The notes: a model not told the origin generated them from the sequence alone. A DNA stretch of 64,000 bases from Ursus arctos (GCF_023065955.2 NW_026622974.1:37356718-37420717), one strand, 5' to 3'; shown: positions 34,281-47,029, numbered from the stretch's first letter. Numbers and translations are program-made.

Positions 34281-35380
34281 CCCTTCCAACCTTGCTTGCT
34301 CAGAAGAATGTGTCAAAACTGCCATTTTCTAGGCCTCTCTCTTAGACATTGTGGTTCACTGGCTCTGACACAGAACCCTGGAATCTCTATTTTTATCAAG
34401 ATCCTTGTGTGAGTCTAGTGGGTAGATGAATTTAGGAAACCTTGTCCTATCCTGCACTGTTTCTCTAATGCTACGTAATAAAAATAAGCTTTTCTTCATC
34501 TCTAAATACCTAGTGCTTAGGTATTCAAAGAAAATGAAACCAAACCAAGCACATTATGTTATTTGTAATGAGAGTCAAAAAGTTTTTATTCAGAAACAAA
34601 AAGCCGCATCTAGTTATAATGCTCCTTTCCTTAACATGTAAACACTATCAAGTGTTCATCATCTTTGAAAACAAGCTGCCACCTTGTCTGTCTCTTAACT
34701 TTCCCAGCCAAGCTTTTTTGAACAGCCATCCATATTCATGGTCTATAATTCCTTATTTTTCCTTTATTCCTCACCTCACGATGGTTTGGCTTTTGTGTTA
34801 TGTCTCTATAGAAACTGTGCTCGTCACCAATAACTTCCTGGTTGGATTCATATCAGCTCTTACCTAACTTGACTTTCCTAGAACAAGTCTTAATTCTATA
34901 AAGTTTATCTGAAAATTGCTTAACCATTTTATCTGTAATGCTTATTTCTTCCCAGAAAGAGGTTGTTGATTATATCAACTAAAAAGTGCTGTCCCAGACC
35001 AGGTTTGCAACAATTTTTCTTTTATATCTGGAAGCTGATTTTGAAAAGCAAGGGATAATATGTAGTCCAAAAGAAATGATGAGCCAAAAGCCAAAATGGA
35101 CATCTGGAAGGAAAGAACATGGCCAGATGGGATGGAGTCCAGAAGGAAGAATGGATAATGGGCAGAAGGAACAATGGGATCTGTGTCTGACCAAGCTTTT
35201 CCAGCTCCAGGAGAAGGGTAGAGGCTTGGTATTTATAAAATGGATGGACGAAAGTTAAGTCTCTGTAATGATTTACTTATTGACCTTATTATACATTCTT
35301 AGGAAGTACAGATAAAAAACTATTTAAATCTCATTTCATTTTACCCAGGCACAGCAGGAGAAATTTGTAGTAGATTAACT
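34281..35380. other. Single-copy DNA, no gene seen
   Basis: Open frames up to 103 codons (34556-34867 plus, 34986-35258 plus) show no domain, signal or splice context. I treat them as chance. Confidence 0.35.
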
Positions 35381-35460
35381 TTTCTCTTCTCTTCTCTTCT
35401 CTTCTCTTCTCTTCTCTTCTCTTCTCTTCTCTTCTCTTCTCTTCTCCTCTTTTCTTTCCT

Positions 35461-35511
<51 letters not shown>

Positions 35512-35576
35512 CTCCTTTATTCCTTCCTTCCTTCCTTCCTTCCTTCCTTCCTTCCTTCCTTCCTTCCTTCCTTCTT
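35381..35576. repeat. Compound pyrimidine microsatellite (TTCTC)n-(CTTT)n-(CCTT)n
   Basis: About 195 bases almost entirely C and T on this strand: TTCTC units to about 35446, CTTT units at 35452-35512, CCTT units at 35520-35575. It abuts the poly(A) end of the L1 to its right. Confidence 0.95.
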
Positions 35577-36091
35577 ATTATAATTCCAGTGTAGTTAACA
35601 CACAGTGTTATATTAGTTTTAGGTGTACAGTATCATGATTCAACAATTCTATACATTACTTAGTGCTCATCATGATAAGTGTACTCTTTAATCCCCATCA
35701 CCTATTTCACCCATCCCACTACCTACCTCCCCTCTGGTGACCATCTGTTTGTTCTCTATAGCTAAGAGTCTGTTTTTGGGTTTCTCTCTCTCTCTTTTTT
35801 CCTTTGTTTATTCATTTTGTTTCTTAAATTCCACATATGAGTGAAATCATATGGTATTTGTCGTTCACTGACTGACTTATTTCACTTAGCATTATATTCT
35901 TGAAATCCATTCATATTGCTGCAAATGGCAAGATTTTACTTTTGTAATGGCTGATTAATATCCCATTATATACACACACATCTCCTTTATCCATCCATCA
36001 ATGGATACTTGGGCTGCTTCCATAATTTTACTATCATAAATAGTGCTGCAATAAACATTATGTACATATATTTTCAAATTAGTGTTTTTGT

Positions 36092-36288
36092 GTATTTTTT
36101 AAAGATTTTATTTATTTATTTGACAGAGAGAGAGGCAGTGAGAGAGGGAACACAAGCAGGGGGAGCGGGAGAGGGAGAAGCAGGCTTTCTGCTGAGCAGG
36201 GAGCCCAATGTTGGCTCAGTCCCAGAATGCCGGGATCATGACCCCAGCCAAAGGCAGACGCTTAACGACTGAGCCACCTAGGCGCCCC
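36092..36288 (-). mobile_element. SINEC, reverse, inside L1
   Basis: TSD TAGTGTTTTTGT on both sides (36080-36091 and 36289-36300). Ends GAGCCACCTAGGCGCCCC. Confidence 0.94.
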
Positions 36289-36625
36289 TAGTGTTTTTGT
36301 ATTCTTTGGGTGAATACCTAGTAGTGGAATTACTGGATGATATAATTCTCTTTTTAATTTCTTGAGGAAATTCCGTATTGTTTTCCACAGTGGAAACCAG
36401 TTTGCACCTGTTTGCATTCCCACCACAGTGCATGGGAGTTCCATTTTTCTCCACATCGTTGACAACACCTATTTTTCTTGTGTTTTTTATTTTAGCCATT
36501 CTGACAGGTTTGAGGTGATATCTTATTGTGGTTTTGATTTGCATTTCCTGATGATGAGTGATGTAAGCATCTTTTCATGTGTCTGTTGGCCATCTGTATT
36601 TTTTTTTTAAAGTTTTTATTTTTAA

Positions 36626-36818
36626 GGGGCGCCTGGGTAGCGCAGTCGGTAAGTGTCTGCCTTCGGCTCAGGGCATGATCCCGGCGTTCTGGGATTGAGC
36701 CCCACATCAGGCTCCTCTGCTGGAAGCCTGCTTCTTCCTCTCCCAATCCCCCTGCTTGTGTTCCCTCTCTTGCTGGCTGTCTCTGCCAAATAAATAAATA
36801 AAATCTTTAAAAAATATA
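36626..36818 (+). mobile_element. SINEC, forward, nested
   Basis: GGGGCGCCTGGGTAGCGCAGTC head, 'gcatgatcccggcgttctggg', AAATAAATAAATAAAATCTTT tail. TSD TTTTATTTTTAAG derived from the host SINE. Confidence 0.94.
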
Positions 36819-36892
36819 TTTTATTTTTAAGTAATCTCTACACCCAATGTGGGGCTTGAACTTACAACTCCGAGATCAAGAGTCACATACTT

Positions 36893-37058
36893 GGCACCTG
36901 GGTGGCTCAGTCAGTTAAGCGTCTGCCTTCGGCTTAGGGAATCAAGTCCCACATCAGCTCCCTGTTCAGTGTGGAGTCTGTTTCTCCCTCTATCTGTACA
37001 GCCTGCTCTCTCTCTCTCTCACTCTCTCTTTCTCAAATAAATAAAATTAAAAAAAAAA
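36893..37058 (+). mobile_element. SINEC, forward, nested (second)
   Basis: GGCACCTGGGTGGCTCAGTC head to CAAATAAATAAAATTAAAAA tail. TSD AAGAGTCACATAC / AAGAGTCACATGC from the host SINE. Confidence 0.92.
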
Positions 37059-38866
37059 AAGAGTCACATGCTTTTATCAACTGAGCCAGCCAGATGCCCC
37101 AGCCATCTGTATTTCTTTGGAGAAATGTCCGTTCATGTTTTCTGCCCATTTTTAAATAGAACTTTTGGGGGGGGGGTTGGTGTTCAGTTGTATCAGTTCT
37201 TTATATATTTTGGATGCAAACCTTTATTGGGTATGTCATTTGCAGATATCTTCTCCCATTCAGTAGGTTATCTTTTAGTTTTGTTGATTGCTTCCTTTGC
37301 TGTGCAAAAGCTTTTTATTTTAATGCAGTCCCAGTAGCTTATTTTTGTTTTTGTGTCCCCTGCCTCAGGAGACATATCTAGAAGAATGTTATTATAGCTG
37401 ATGTCTGAGAAATTACTGCCTGTGTTTTCTTCTAGGATTTCTACGGTTTCAGGAGTTTATTTTTGTGTATGGCGTAAGAAAGTTTCATTCTTTTGCATGT
37501 TGCTGTCCAGTTTTCCCAGCACCATTTGTTGAAGAGACTTTTTCCCCATTGCATATTCTTGTCTCCCTTGTTGAAGATTAATTGACCATGTAATCCTGGG
37601 TTTATTTCTGGGCTCTCTGTTTTGTTCCATTGATATATGTATCTGTTTTTGTACCAGTACTATACTGTATTGATTACTACAGCTTTGTAGTACATCTTGA
37701 AATCTGGGATTGTGATACCTCCAGTTTGGTTCTTTTTCAAGATTGCTCTGGCTAGTCAGGGTCTTTTGCAGTTCTATACAAATGGTAGGATTATTTGTTC
37801 TAGTTCTGTGAAAAATACTGCTGGTATTTTGATAGGGATTGCATTAAATGTGTGGATTGCTTTGGGTAGTATGCGCATTTTAACAATATTTGTTCTTCCA
37901 GTCAGTGAGCATGGAATATCTTTCCAATTGTTTGTGTTGTCTTCAATTTCTTTCATCAGTGTTTTATAGTTTTCAGAGTATAGGTCTTTCACCTCCTTGG
38001 TTAAATTTATTCCTAGGTATTTGATTATTTTTGGTGCAATTGTACATGGGATTGTTTTGTTAATTTCTCTTTCTCCTGCTTCATTATTAGCATATAGAAA
38101 TGCGATAGATTTCTGTACATCGATTTCTTATCCTGTGACCCATTCTAGTAACTTTTTGGTGGAGTCTGTAGGGTTTTCTATATATAGTATCATGTCATCT
38201 GCAAATAGTATAAAGTTTTACATCTTCCTTACCAATTTGGATGCCTTTTATTCCTTTTTCTTGTCTGAGAAGTGTGGCTAGGACTTCCAGTACTGTGTTG
38301 AATAAAGGGGTGAGAGTGGACATCTTTATCTTGTTCCTGACCTTAGGGGAAAAGGCTCTCAGTTTTTCACCATTGAGTATGATGTTAGCTGTGGGTTTTT
38401 CATAAATGGCCTTTATTATATTGAGGTATGTTCCCCCTAAACCTACTTTGTTGAGGGTTTTTATCATGAATGGATGTTGTACTTTGTCAAATGCTTTTTC
38501 TGCATCTGTTGAAATGATCATATGATTTTTATCCTTCTCTTGTTGATGTGAAGTATCATGTTGACTGATTTGCAAATATTGAACCACCCTTGCAACGCAG
38601 GAATAAATCCTACTTGATGGTGGTGAATGACTTTTTAATGTATTATTGGATTAGGTTTGTTAGTATTTTGTTGAGGATTTTTGCATCTGTGTTCATCAGA
38701 GATGTTGGCCTGTAGTTCTCTTTTTTTGTAGTGTCTTTATATCCAGTTTTGGTATCAGGGTAATGCTGGCCTCATAGAATGCGTTTGGAAACTTTCCTTC
38801 CTCCTCCTCCTCTTCTCCTTTTTTTTTTTTTTTTTGAATAGTTTGAGAAGAATAGGTATTAACTGT

Positions 38867-39047
38867 TCTTTATTTATTTATTTTTAAAATATTTATTTAT
38901 TTATTTATTAGAGAGTGTGAATAGGGAGAGGGAGAGAAGCAGACTCCCTGCTGAGTCCAATGTGGGGCTTGATTTCATGACCCTGAGATCATGACCTGAG
39001 CCAAAATTGAGGTGGATGCTTAACTGACTGAGCCACCCATGCACCCC
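38867..39047 (-). mobile_element. SINEC, reverse
   Basis: (ATTT)n tail to GAGCCACCCATGCACCCC. L1 sequence ATAGGTATTAACT / ATAGGTATTAATT flanks it. Confidence 0.9.
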
Positions 39048-39069
39048 ATAGGTATTAATTCTTCTTTTT

Positions 39070-39282
39070 CTTTTTTTTTGAGATTTTATTTATTTCTTTG
39101 TCAGAGAGAGAGAGAAAGAGAGAATGAGAGCACAAGCACGGGGAGTGGCAGGCAGAGGGAGAAGCAGGCTCCGCGTGGAACAGGGAGCCTGATGCTGGGA
39201 CGCTGGACTCGATCCCAGGGCCCCAGGATCATGATCTGAACTGAAGGCAGACACTTAACTGACTGAGCCACCCAGGCACCCC
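39070..39282 (-). mobile_element. SINEC, reverse
   Basis: T run, GAGATTTTATTTATTTCTTTG, (GA)n-rich body, GAGCCACCCAGGCACCCC. Confidence 0.92.
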
Positions 39283-39420
39283 CTTTTCTCTTTCGTTTGC
39301 ATGATAAATGCTTTCCCATCCCTTCACTTTGAACTGTATGTGTCTATAGGTCTGAAAGGAGTTTCTTGTAGGCAGGATATAGATGACACTTACTTTTTTA
39401 TCCACCCCATCACCGTATGC

Positions 39421-39610
39421 TTTTTTTTTTTTTTTTTTTAGAAAGAGGAAGGGGAGGCAGAGGCAGAGGGAGAGGGAGAGAGAATCTTAAGCAGACTCCA
39501 CACCCAGCACAGATCCTGATGTGGGGCTCGATCTCACAACCCTGAGATCATGACCTGAGCTGAAATCAAGAGCCTGATGGATGCTTAATGACTGAGCCAC
39601 CCAGGTGCCC
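39421..39610 (-). mobile_element. SINEC, reverse
   Basis: T run (39421-39439), body, GAGCCACCCAGGTGCCC. L1 TSD CACCGTATGC / CACCCTATGT. Confidence 0.9.
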
Positions 39611-39756
39611 CACCCTATGTCTTTTGATTGGAGCATTTAGTCCATTCACTTTTGAAGTAATTGTTGATAGGTCCGTACTTACTGCCATTTTGTTACTTGT
39701 TTTATGGTTGTCTTATAGTTCTTCTCTGTTCCTTTTTTTAAAAAAATATTTTTCTG

Positions 39757-40117
39757 TTTTTTTAAAAAAGATTTATTTATTCATTCAGTCATTTATTTTT
39801 TTTATAGTTTTTTAAAAATATTTTATTTATTTATTTGTCAGAGAGAGAGCAAGCACAAGCAGGGGGAGCAGCAGGCGGAGGGAGAAGCAGGCTCCCTGCT
39901 GAGCCTGATGTGGGGCTTGATCCCAGAACCCTGGGATCATGACCTGAGCTGAAGGCAGATGCTTAACTGAATGAGCCACCCAGGGGCCTCCATTTATTTA
40001 TTTTAGAGAGAGAGAGAGAGAGCATGAGCGGGAAGCTCGATCCCATGACCCTGAGATCATGACCTGAGCTGAAACCAAGAGTCGGACACTTAACCAGCTG
40101 AGGCACCCAGGCACCTC
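39757..40117 (-). mobile_element. SINEC, reverse, split by another SINE
   Basis: Outer antisense SINE: 'aaaaaagatttatttattcattcag' (39764-) and 'ttattttagagagagag...' (39998-) to GAGGCACCCAGGCACCTC. Confidence 0.85.
39801..39990 (-). mobile_element. SINEC, reverse, nested in the same orientation
   Basis: TTTTTTAAAAATATTTTATTTATT to GAGCCACCCAGGGGCCTC. CATTTATTT of the host SINE lies on both sides (39790 and 39991). Confidence 0.9.
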
Positions 40118-40518
40118 TCCTCTTGATGCTTTTAAAATCTTCTCTTTATTACTACTTTTTGCCATTTTAATTACTATGTGTCTTGGTGTGGACCTCCTTG
40201 GGTTGCTTTTGTTGGGGCTCTCTGTGCTCCTCGGCTCTAGATTTCTGTTTCATTCCCCAGCTTCAGGAAGTTTTTAGTTATTATTTCTTCAAATAAAATT
40301 TCTGTCCCCTTTTCTCTCCCTTCTCCTTCTGGGATCCCATAATGCAAATGTTATTATGCTTGTTGGTGTTGCTGAGTTCCCTAAGTCTATTTTCATTTAT
40401 TATTATTATTTTTTCTCTCCTGTTCAGCTTGATTGCTTTCCATTACTCTCTCCTCCAAGTTGCTGATCCCTTCTTTTGCTTCCTCTAGTCTACTATTTAT
40501 TCCACCCATTGTATTTTT

Positions 40519-40703
40519 TTTTGAACCTTTAATTTATTTATTTGAGAGAGAGAGATAGCAAGAGGGAGCATGAGTGGTGGGCAGGGAGAGGGAGAAGCAG
40601 GCTCCCCACTGAGCAGGGAGCCTGACATGGGGTTCAATCTCAGGACCCCAGAATCATGACCTGTATTAAGGCAGACAATCAGCTGAGCCACCCAGGCACC
40701 CCC
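40519..40703 (-). mobile_element. SINEC, reverse
   Basis: T run to GAGCCACCCAGGCACCCC. TSD CCATTGTATTTTT from the L1 5' region on both sides (40506 and 40706). Confidence 0.93.
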
Positions 40704-42256
40704 ATCCATTGTATTTTTAATTTCATTTCTTGAGTTCTGCATCTCTGATTTTTGAAAAAATCGTTTTCTCTTTGTTGAGGGTCTCACTGAGGTCCTCTAC
40801 TCTTTTCTTCAGTCCAGTGGTCTTATTACTTTAAAGTCTCTATATCATGCATGTTGCTTTTTCTGTTTTGTTTAGCTCTCTTGCTGTGATTTTGTCCTGG
40901 TCTTTCATCTGAGATATATTCCTCTGTCTCCTCATTTTGTCTAACTCTCTCTGTCTGTTTCTATGTGTTAGGAAAGTCACATACATCTCCTACTTTTGAA
41001 AGTAGTGGCCTTATGAAGAAGAGGTCCTGTAGTGCCCTGTAGTGTAGTGTCCCCTGTTCACCGGAACCTGGTTCTTCAAGGATATCTTATGTGTGTTGTA
41101 TGTGCCCTACTGTTGTGGCTGAGCCACTTTTTCCTTTGGTCCACTTTTCTACGATGGCTCTCTTTGCCCATTGTGGGGAGGGTTTGGTCCCTGTATTGTT
41201 AGTGGGCCAGTCTGGGGCCACCTTGGGCTTGAGCTGAGTCAGACTAGGCATTTGCCAGAGATGCAGTAGCACTGAACTACAGGGTGCATTCCCTTTGTTG
41301 TCCCCTGAGAAGCTTTTGTTGGTGCGTGGGGACTGCAGTCAGACCAGACGTCTGCCCCAGCCCACTGCTGGACCTCCATTCAGACTGCTGTGTGTGGTTA
41401 TCTTGCCTCTTCCCTAGGGAAGAAGTCAATTTGGAGTGGTGCTTGTCCCTCGCAGGGCTGCTTGCACAATGCCAGGCTTACAACACTGTTTTGGATGGGC
41501 TCTGGCCGAGGAAGTATTGGAGGGGGCAGGTCTGCAAGAGAACATGGGGATGGGGCATGCTGTCAGCAAGCTAGGTGGAGAGCATCGTTATCACATTTTT
41601 CCTCATAGGTGCCTGTGTATCTAGGCTGGGGGGTAGGAGGTGGAAATGGGGTCCACCAGCTCTTTTGTTCTTTGAGAAGTCTCCCAAGGCACATGCCCTG
41701 AGATGAGTAAGCAAATCTCCCTCCTATATACCTTAGGCATTTTTCAAACTGTTGCTTCTTTGCTGTACTTCCATGGGGCTGTTTTTTACACTATCTCTTT
41801 AAGGGTAGGGAATCAGTTCCTGTCAACCCCCATCCCCATCCCAGCTCTCCCAAAGCCAAGCCTACTGATTTTTAATGTTCCAGGTGTTAAATTCCACTGA
41901 TTGTTGGTTTCCTCTGGTTTTCAAAGCCAAATGTTACAGGGATTCTTCTTCCTGTGTGGATTCCCCATGCCTGGGGTACCTGGTGTGAGGTTCTGTTTCT
42001 TGCCCCCTCCACACCCAGCATATTCCTACCTTTCATGGACAGCCCCACAGGTCTATTTAGCTCCCAACCTCATCTTTGCCCTTCCTACCCTCTTTAATGT
42101 GACCTCTTCTATACATTTAGCTGTGAAGAGTCTGTTCTGCTAGTCTTTAGGTTGTTTTCTGGGTTATTTACACTGATGAGGCTGTTATCTATATCTAGTT
42201 GTGTCCATGGATGAATTAAGCTTAGGATCCTCTTACTCCATCATCTTCTCTAAAGT

Positions 42257-43225
42257 CTACATTAACAATTTTACAATCTAGAAAAGCATTTTCTTGAGTG
42301 ACTTTACCTGATCTTGCTCTTCCAGTTGAATGATCTAACACAACTTGGGACCCTGATTATTGTCCTGTGGCTACTTTGTCAAGCTAATTTATGTGTGACC
42401 AAGACTAAGTTTCTCACCTTCAAATGATGAAATTCTTGCTATTACAAATATTGTTTTGGTTATATCTCTAGTTTCTCCTATAAAATAACTTTTTAATTTT
42501 TGTTCATTATTTCTTACTTACTTGCTGTGTTACCTTTCTATCAAGACTCATTTGCTTTCAGTGGATATTCCTGGCAAGTTTTTGCATCATTATTACGTAA
42601 TCTCCAAAAACTCAGAACTAACCAATAATTTATTCCAACTGTAATCTTTGCTAAATGCTTGGCTTTATTTCAGACAATGTTAGTATTTGCACACATTTCT
42701 ATGAAGGTCATATGTTATTCATCCAATTCTAATCTTATTCCATGGGTAGGGCAGGTATTATTAAATTTCATTTTATTTTTTTTCTTGTATCCTGGCTCTC
42801 AGTCTCCCATAAACATATATCATATTGCTTTAATTATAGTAGATAATCAGTAAATGATTGATGATGATGATGATGATGACACAGAATATTAATTAAAGCC
42901 TTTTTAACATTAATGTCAATTCAGAGAAACATGGCCATTTACATTAGTTTGGGCTAGTTATATTCACAATTTCCTGGGTAATTAAAAAATAATTTTAAAA
43001 AATGAGGTAGAAACCCTTTTATCTGACGCTGTAGTTGGTCACATTACCACAAAAAACTATGCTCAGACGTGTAAAGGCACTCCTTTGGTGAGGATTCCAG
43101 ACATCTGTTATCTGCGTAAATATTTTATACCAAATATCGATGTCAGTAATGTAAAAGCAGTGTAATTTTAGGGGTCAAAACTTTATACAAATATTCCCAG
43201 ATGTCAATGTCAAATGTTATGGTTT
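42257..43225. other. Single-copy AT-rich DNA with a (GAT)n microsatellite
   Basis: (GAT/TGA)n at about 42856-42880. Otherwise no recognisable repeat or exon. The 64-codon frame at 42659-42853 is unremarkable. Confidence 0.4.
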
Positions 43226-45372
43226 GATTTTTCCCCCCAGGTTTATTGAGACATAATCGGCATACATCACTATACACATTTAAGGTGCCTAAGATGATGG
43301 CTTAGTTTACATATGTTGTGAAATGATTACTACAATAGGTTCAGCTAACACCCATCTTCTTATATAGACACAATAAAAAGAAAAGAAAGAAGAATAAGGG
43401 AAAAACATTTACACCCCTCCACCACCTCTGTTTAACCACAAGACTGGTCTCTTGTGGTCAGGCATGAGGTGATATCTCATTGTGGTTTTAATTTTCATTT
43501 CTCTGACGACTGGTGATCTTGAGCACTTTTTCATATACTTGTTGGTCTTTCATATAATTTTTTTTAGAAAAATATCTATTTGGGTCCTTCACTCATTTTT
43601 TAACTGGATTATTATTTTTTTGCTATTAAGTTGTATGAGTTCTTTTTATTTTGGGTATTAGCCCCTTATCAGATAGATGGTTTTGCAAATATTTTTTCTT
43701 CATTCCATCAGTTGCCTTTTCACTTTGCTGATGTTTTCTTTTGCTGTGCAGAAGCTTTCTAGTTTGTTTTGTCCCGATTGTTTATTTTTGATTTTGTTGC
43801 TTATGCTTTAGGTGTCATATCCAAAAAATCACTACCAAGACCCATGTAAAGGAGCTTTTGTTCCTGTATTTTCTTTGAGGAACTTCATAATATCAGGTCT
43901 TACATTTAAGTATTTCATCCATTTCAAGTTAATTTTTGTAAGTGGTGTAAGATACGGTTCCAGTTTCTTTCTTTTACTTGTGAATATCCAGTTATCCCAG
44001 CACCATTATCAAAGAGATTGTCTTTTCTCTATTGAATATTCTTGACTCTCTTGTCAAATATTAGTTGGTTGTATGTTTCGGTTTATTTATCAGCTCCTGA
44101 TTCTGTTCCATTGGCCTATTTGGGTCTGTTTTATGCTGGTACCATACAGTTTTGGCGACTATAGCTTTATAGCATAGCTTGAAATCAGGAAGAGTGATGC
44201 TTCCTGCTTTGTTCTTTCTTAGGATTTCTTTGGCTTTTCAGGGTCTTTTATGGTTCCATATAAATTTTGGGGGCATTTTGTCTACTTCTGTAAAAAAATG
44301 CCATTGGAATCTTGATAGGGATTGTACTGAATCTATAGATGGCTTTCAGTAGTATTGACATTTTAACAATATTAATTCTTCCAATCTAAGAACACAGGAT
44401 ATCTTTCCATTTTCTCGTATTTTCTCCAGTTTCCTTCATCATTGTTTTGTCGTTTTCAGCATAGAGATCTTTTATCTCCTTAGTTAAATGTATTCCTAAA
44501 TATTTTACTGTTTTTGATGCTATTGTAAATAGAATTGATCTCCTTATTTCTTTTTCAGAAATTTCATTTTTAGTGTGTAGAACACCACTTATTATTGTAT
44601 GTTAATTTTGTGTCTCATAACTTTACTGAATTCATTAATTAGGTTTAACAGTTTTTTTGGCTGAGTATTTAGGATTTTCTATATTACATGTCATCTGCAA
44701 ATCAAGGCAATTTTACTTTTTCCTTTCTAATTCTTTTTTTTAAAGATTGTATTTTTTTATTTATTTGACAGAGAGAGAGACAGCCAGTGAGAGAGGGAAC
44801 ACAAGCAGGGGGAGTGGGAGAGGAAGAAGCAGGCTCACAGCTGAGGAGCCTGATGTGGGGCTCGATCCCAGAACGCCGGGATCACGCCCTGAGCCGAAGG
44901 CAGACACTTAACGACTGAGCCACCCAGGTGCCCATTCCTTTCTAGTTCTGATATCTTTTCTTGCCTGACTGCTGTAGCTAGAACTTCCAGTACTATGTTG
45001 AATTAGTACTGGTGAGAGTGGGCACCTTTGTCTTGTTCCTGATCTTAAAGTTTTCATCCTTTTACCATTGAGTACAATGTTAGCTATGGACTTGTCATAA
45101 ATGGCCTTTCTTATTTTGAAATATAGACCTTCTATGCCTAATATTTAAGAGTTTTCATTGATTGTGGATAGATGCTGAATTTTGCCAAATGCTTTTCCTG
45201 CATCTATTGAGATGATCATGATTCTTTCTTTCATTCTATTAATGTGATGTATCATATCGATTGATATGCATATGTTGAACCATCCTTGCAGCCCAGGGAT
45301 AAATCACACTTGATCATGTTGCATGATCCTTTTAATATGCTGTGGAATTCATTTTGTGATATTTAATGAGAG
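43226..45372 (-). mobile_element. Old L1, reverse, 5'-truncated
   Basis: Starts 'ccccccaggtttattgagacataatcgg' and runs through antisense ORF2 to 'gatcatgttgcatgatccttttaatatgctg'. Heavily mutated. It carries one SINE. Confidence 0.85.
44734..44933 (-). mobile_element. SINEC, reverse, inside L1
   Basis: TSD TTCCTTTCTAATTC / TTCCTTTCTAGTTC (44720 and 44935). Ends GAGCCACCCAGGTGCCC. Near-consensus body. Confidence 0.95.
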
Positions 45373-45630
45373 ACAGATTTCCTATATTGCAGGCCACACA
45401 GACCCAAATTCACTTTAAAATCTGGCTGAATTCATATTCCATAAAGTTTTTATCTAAACATATATAAATTATGAGCATTTAGAAAAAAAATCCTTCAGAC
45501 TCAGTGAGTCAAAAAATTTGATTAAAATAGAAAATCATTCAAAAAGATAGTATGTACCTAAAATATTTTATTTTAGTATAATATGTAAAAATGAATATTA
45601 TACCTGTCTTGATTTTAGGCCAAAGCTTTT
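45373..45630. other. Single-copy AT-rich DNA
   Basis: No recognisable feature. Confidence 0.35.
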
Positions 45631-45823
45631 TTTTTTTTTTAAGATTTTGTTTATTTATTTGATAGAGCACAAGCAGGTGGAGCGGAAGGAAGAAGCAGAG
45701 GGGGAGGGAGAAGTAAGCTCCCTGCTGAGCAAGGAGCCCTATGAGGGGCTGAACCCCAGGACACTGGGATCATGACCTGAGCTGAAGGCAGATGCTTACT
45801 CGACTGAGCCACTGAGGTGCCCC
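45631..45823 (-). mobile_element. SINEC, reverse
   Basis: TSD TAGGCCAAAGCTTTT / TAGACCAAAGCTTTT (45616-45630 and 45824-45838, one mismatch). Ends GAGCCACTGAGGTGCCCC. Confidence 0.94.
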
Positions 45824-45838
45824 TAGACCAAAGCTTTT

Positions 45839-47029
45839 ATTAGCAGTTATTTTTTAAAGTAGTCTTCTGATGATTTTATGCTGTTGGCTTTTGAATTCCT
45901 TTAGGTTTTTATGGCTTCTATTCTTAATTTTTTAAATAGTTTTCTTAGTCATGTACAATTTCAAAGTTTTTTCTTGAATACCTTTTCTGAAGTCATTCCA
46001 AAGCATCCCACTTAATTATCTTTTACCTAATAACGCTTCCTTTTACTTTTAATAAAACATTATTTTGCATATTATTTAATTTAATTACATAATTTGAATA
46101 GAAGTACAGTTGACATAAATAGGTTCAGGATCAAACAATGACCCTTAGAAAGTAAACACCTCACCCTATGAGAGCTGGAGGCATTACTGGAGCCTACCTG
46201 CCCGGTCCTGAGACTCGTGTTCTGGGAGCCTGTCTAGTCACTAGGCAGGAGAACATTCGTGAGACAGTTAAGTGATGATTGGTTGAAAGAGCTTCTGCTG
46301 TACTCAGCTTTTGTTGTAGCTATAAGAACAATTGAAGGAATGGAATTTTAGTATCAATTCATATTGTCCATTAACATTAACCAAGTTCTTCAGGTACTTG
46401 TCCTCCCCACATTTAAAAATACTGTTACAAATTGGCCTAGCAATAAAGGGCATTTTATGTTTGTGAAATGATTTGGTTCAAATTATTTCATATGCAATTG
46501 AAAAATATTTACAAATGCATTTAAATGCCTACTCTAACACAAGAGGGCACTCATGCCCCATTCTTTATATCAAGGGCTGTTTCAGGCATTGATTCGAGAG
46601 GAATTATGACTGAAGTCAAATTTTAACCTACGAATTGAATTTCAAGTTCAGTAAACTGTTTATTATCTGGCAGAAATGGGGATTACTGATTAGTTTATGC
46701 AAAAACAAGGATTCTTAATACATTAATATTATACAAGGATTTTCACACACAGAATATAAAAATATGCAAAACTTGCTATGGTAAGCAATATTTCATTTTT
46801 TTGATGAGTCATTCCAAGGTCTTCATTATTTTAAAATGTGATTATTATTTTTATTAATTATTGAATTATTGAAATGAGGTTTCCAATCATCTATCACACA
46901 ATCAGTCAACATACTAAGCATCTACTCTTTGTTATTTATTTTCTTTGGACAACAGATTTATTGTATTTTAGAGAACGTATCAGGTATTGCATCAGTTTAT
47001 TTAAATTGCAGCTTTAATAATTTTAGCAT
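45839..47029. other. AT-rich single-copy DNA, no feature seen
   Basis: 1.2 kb with no recognisable repeat, exon or RNA gene and no long open frame. Confidence 0.4.

Larger units (their letters stand above)
36601..37101 (-). mobile_element. SINEC (dimer-type), reverse, split by two forward SINEs
   Basis: Pieces at 36601-36625, 36819-36890 ('taagtaatctctacacccaatgtggggcttgaac') and 37061-37101 ('gagccagccagatgcccc') are one old antisense SINE. The L1 target GCCATCTGTATT flanks the whole block (36589-36600 and 37102-37113). Confidence 0.88.
35577..42256 (-). mobile_element. Long L1, reverse, internally deleted, with a 5' UTR-like end and many SINE insertions
   Basis: Read on the minus strand, it starts at about 42256 ('tcttactccatcatcttctc' on plus, the antisense of a typical L1 first segment), passes a GC-richer 5' UTR-like stretch (40760-42256), then a mid-ORF2-type segment ('gaactgtatgtgtctataggtctgaaaggag', 'ttttgattggagcatttagtccattcac' at 39320-39690), then ORF2 RT remnants (38590-37100, including a minus frame 38195-38587) and 3' UTR ending at 35577. 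Most of the ORF2 5' part and ORF1 is missing or unrecognisable. It could also be two L1s merged. All frames are broken. Confidence 0.7.
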
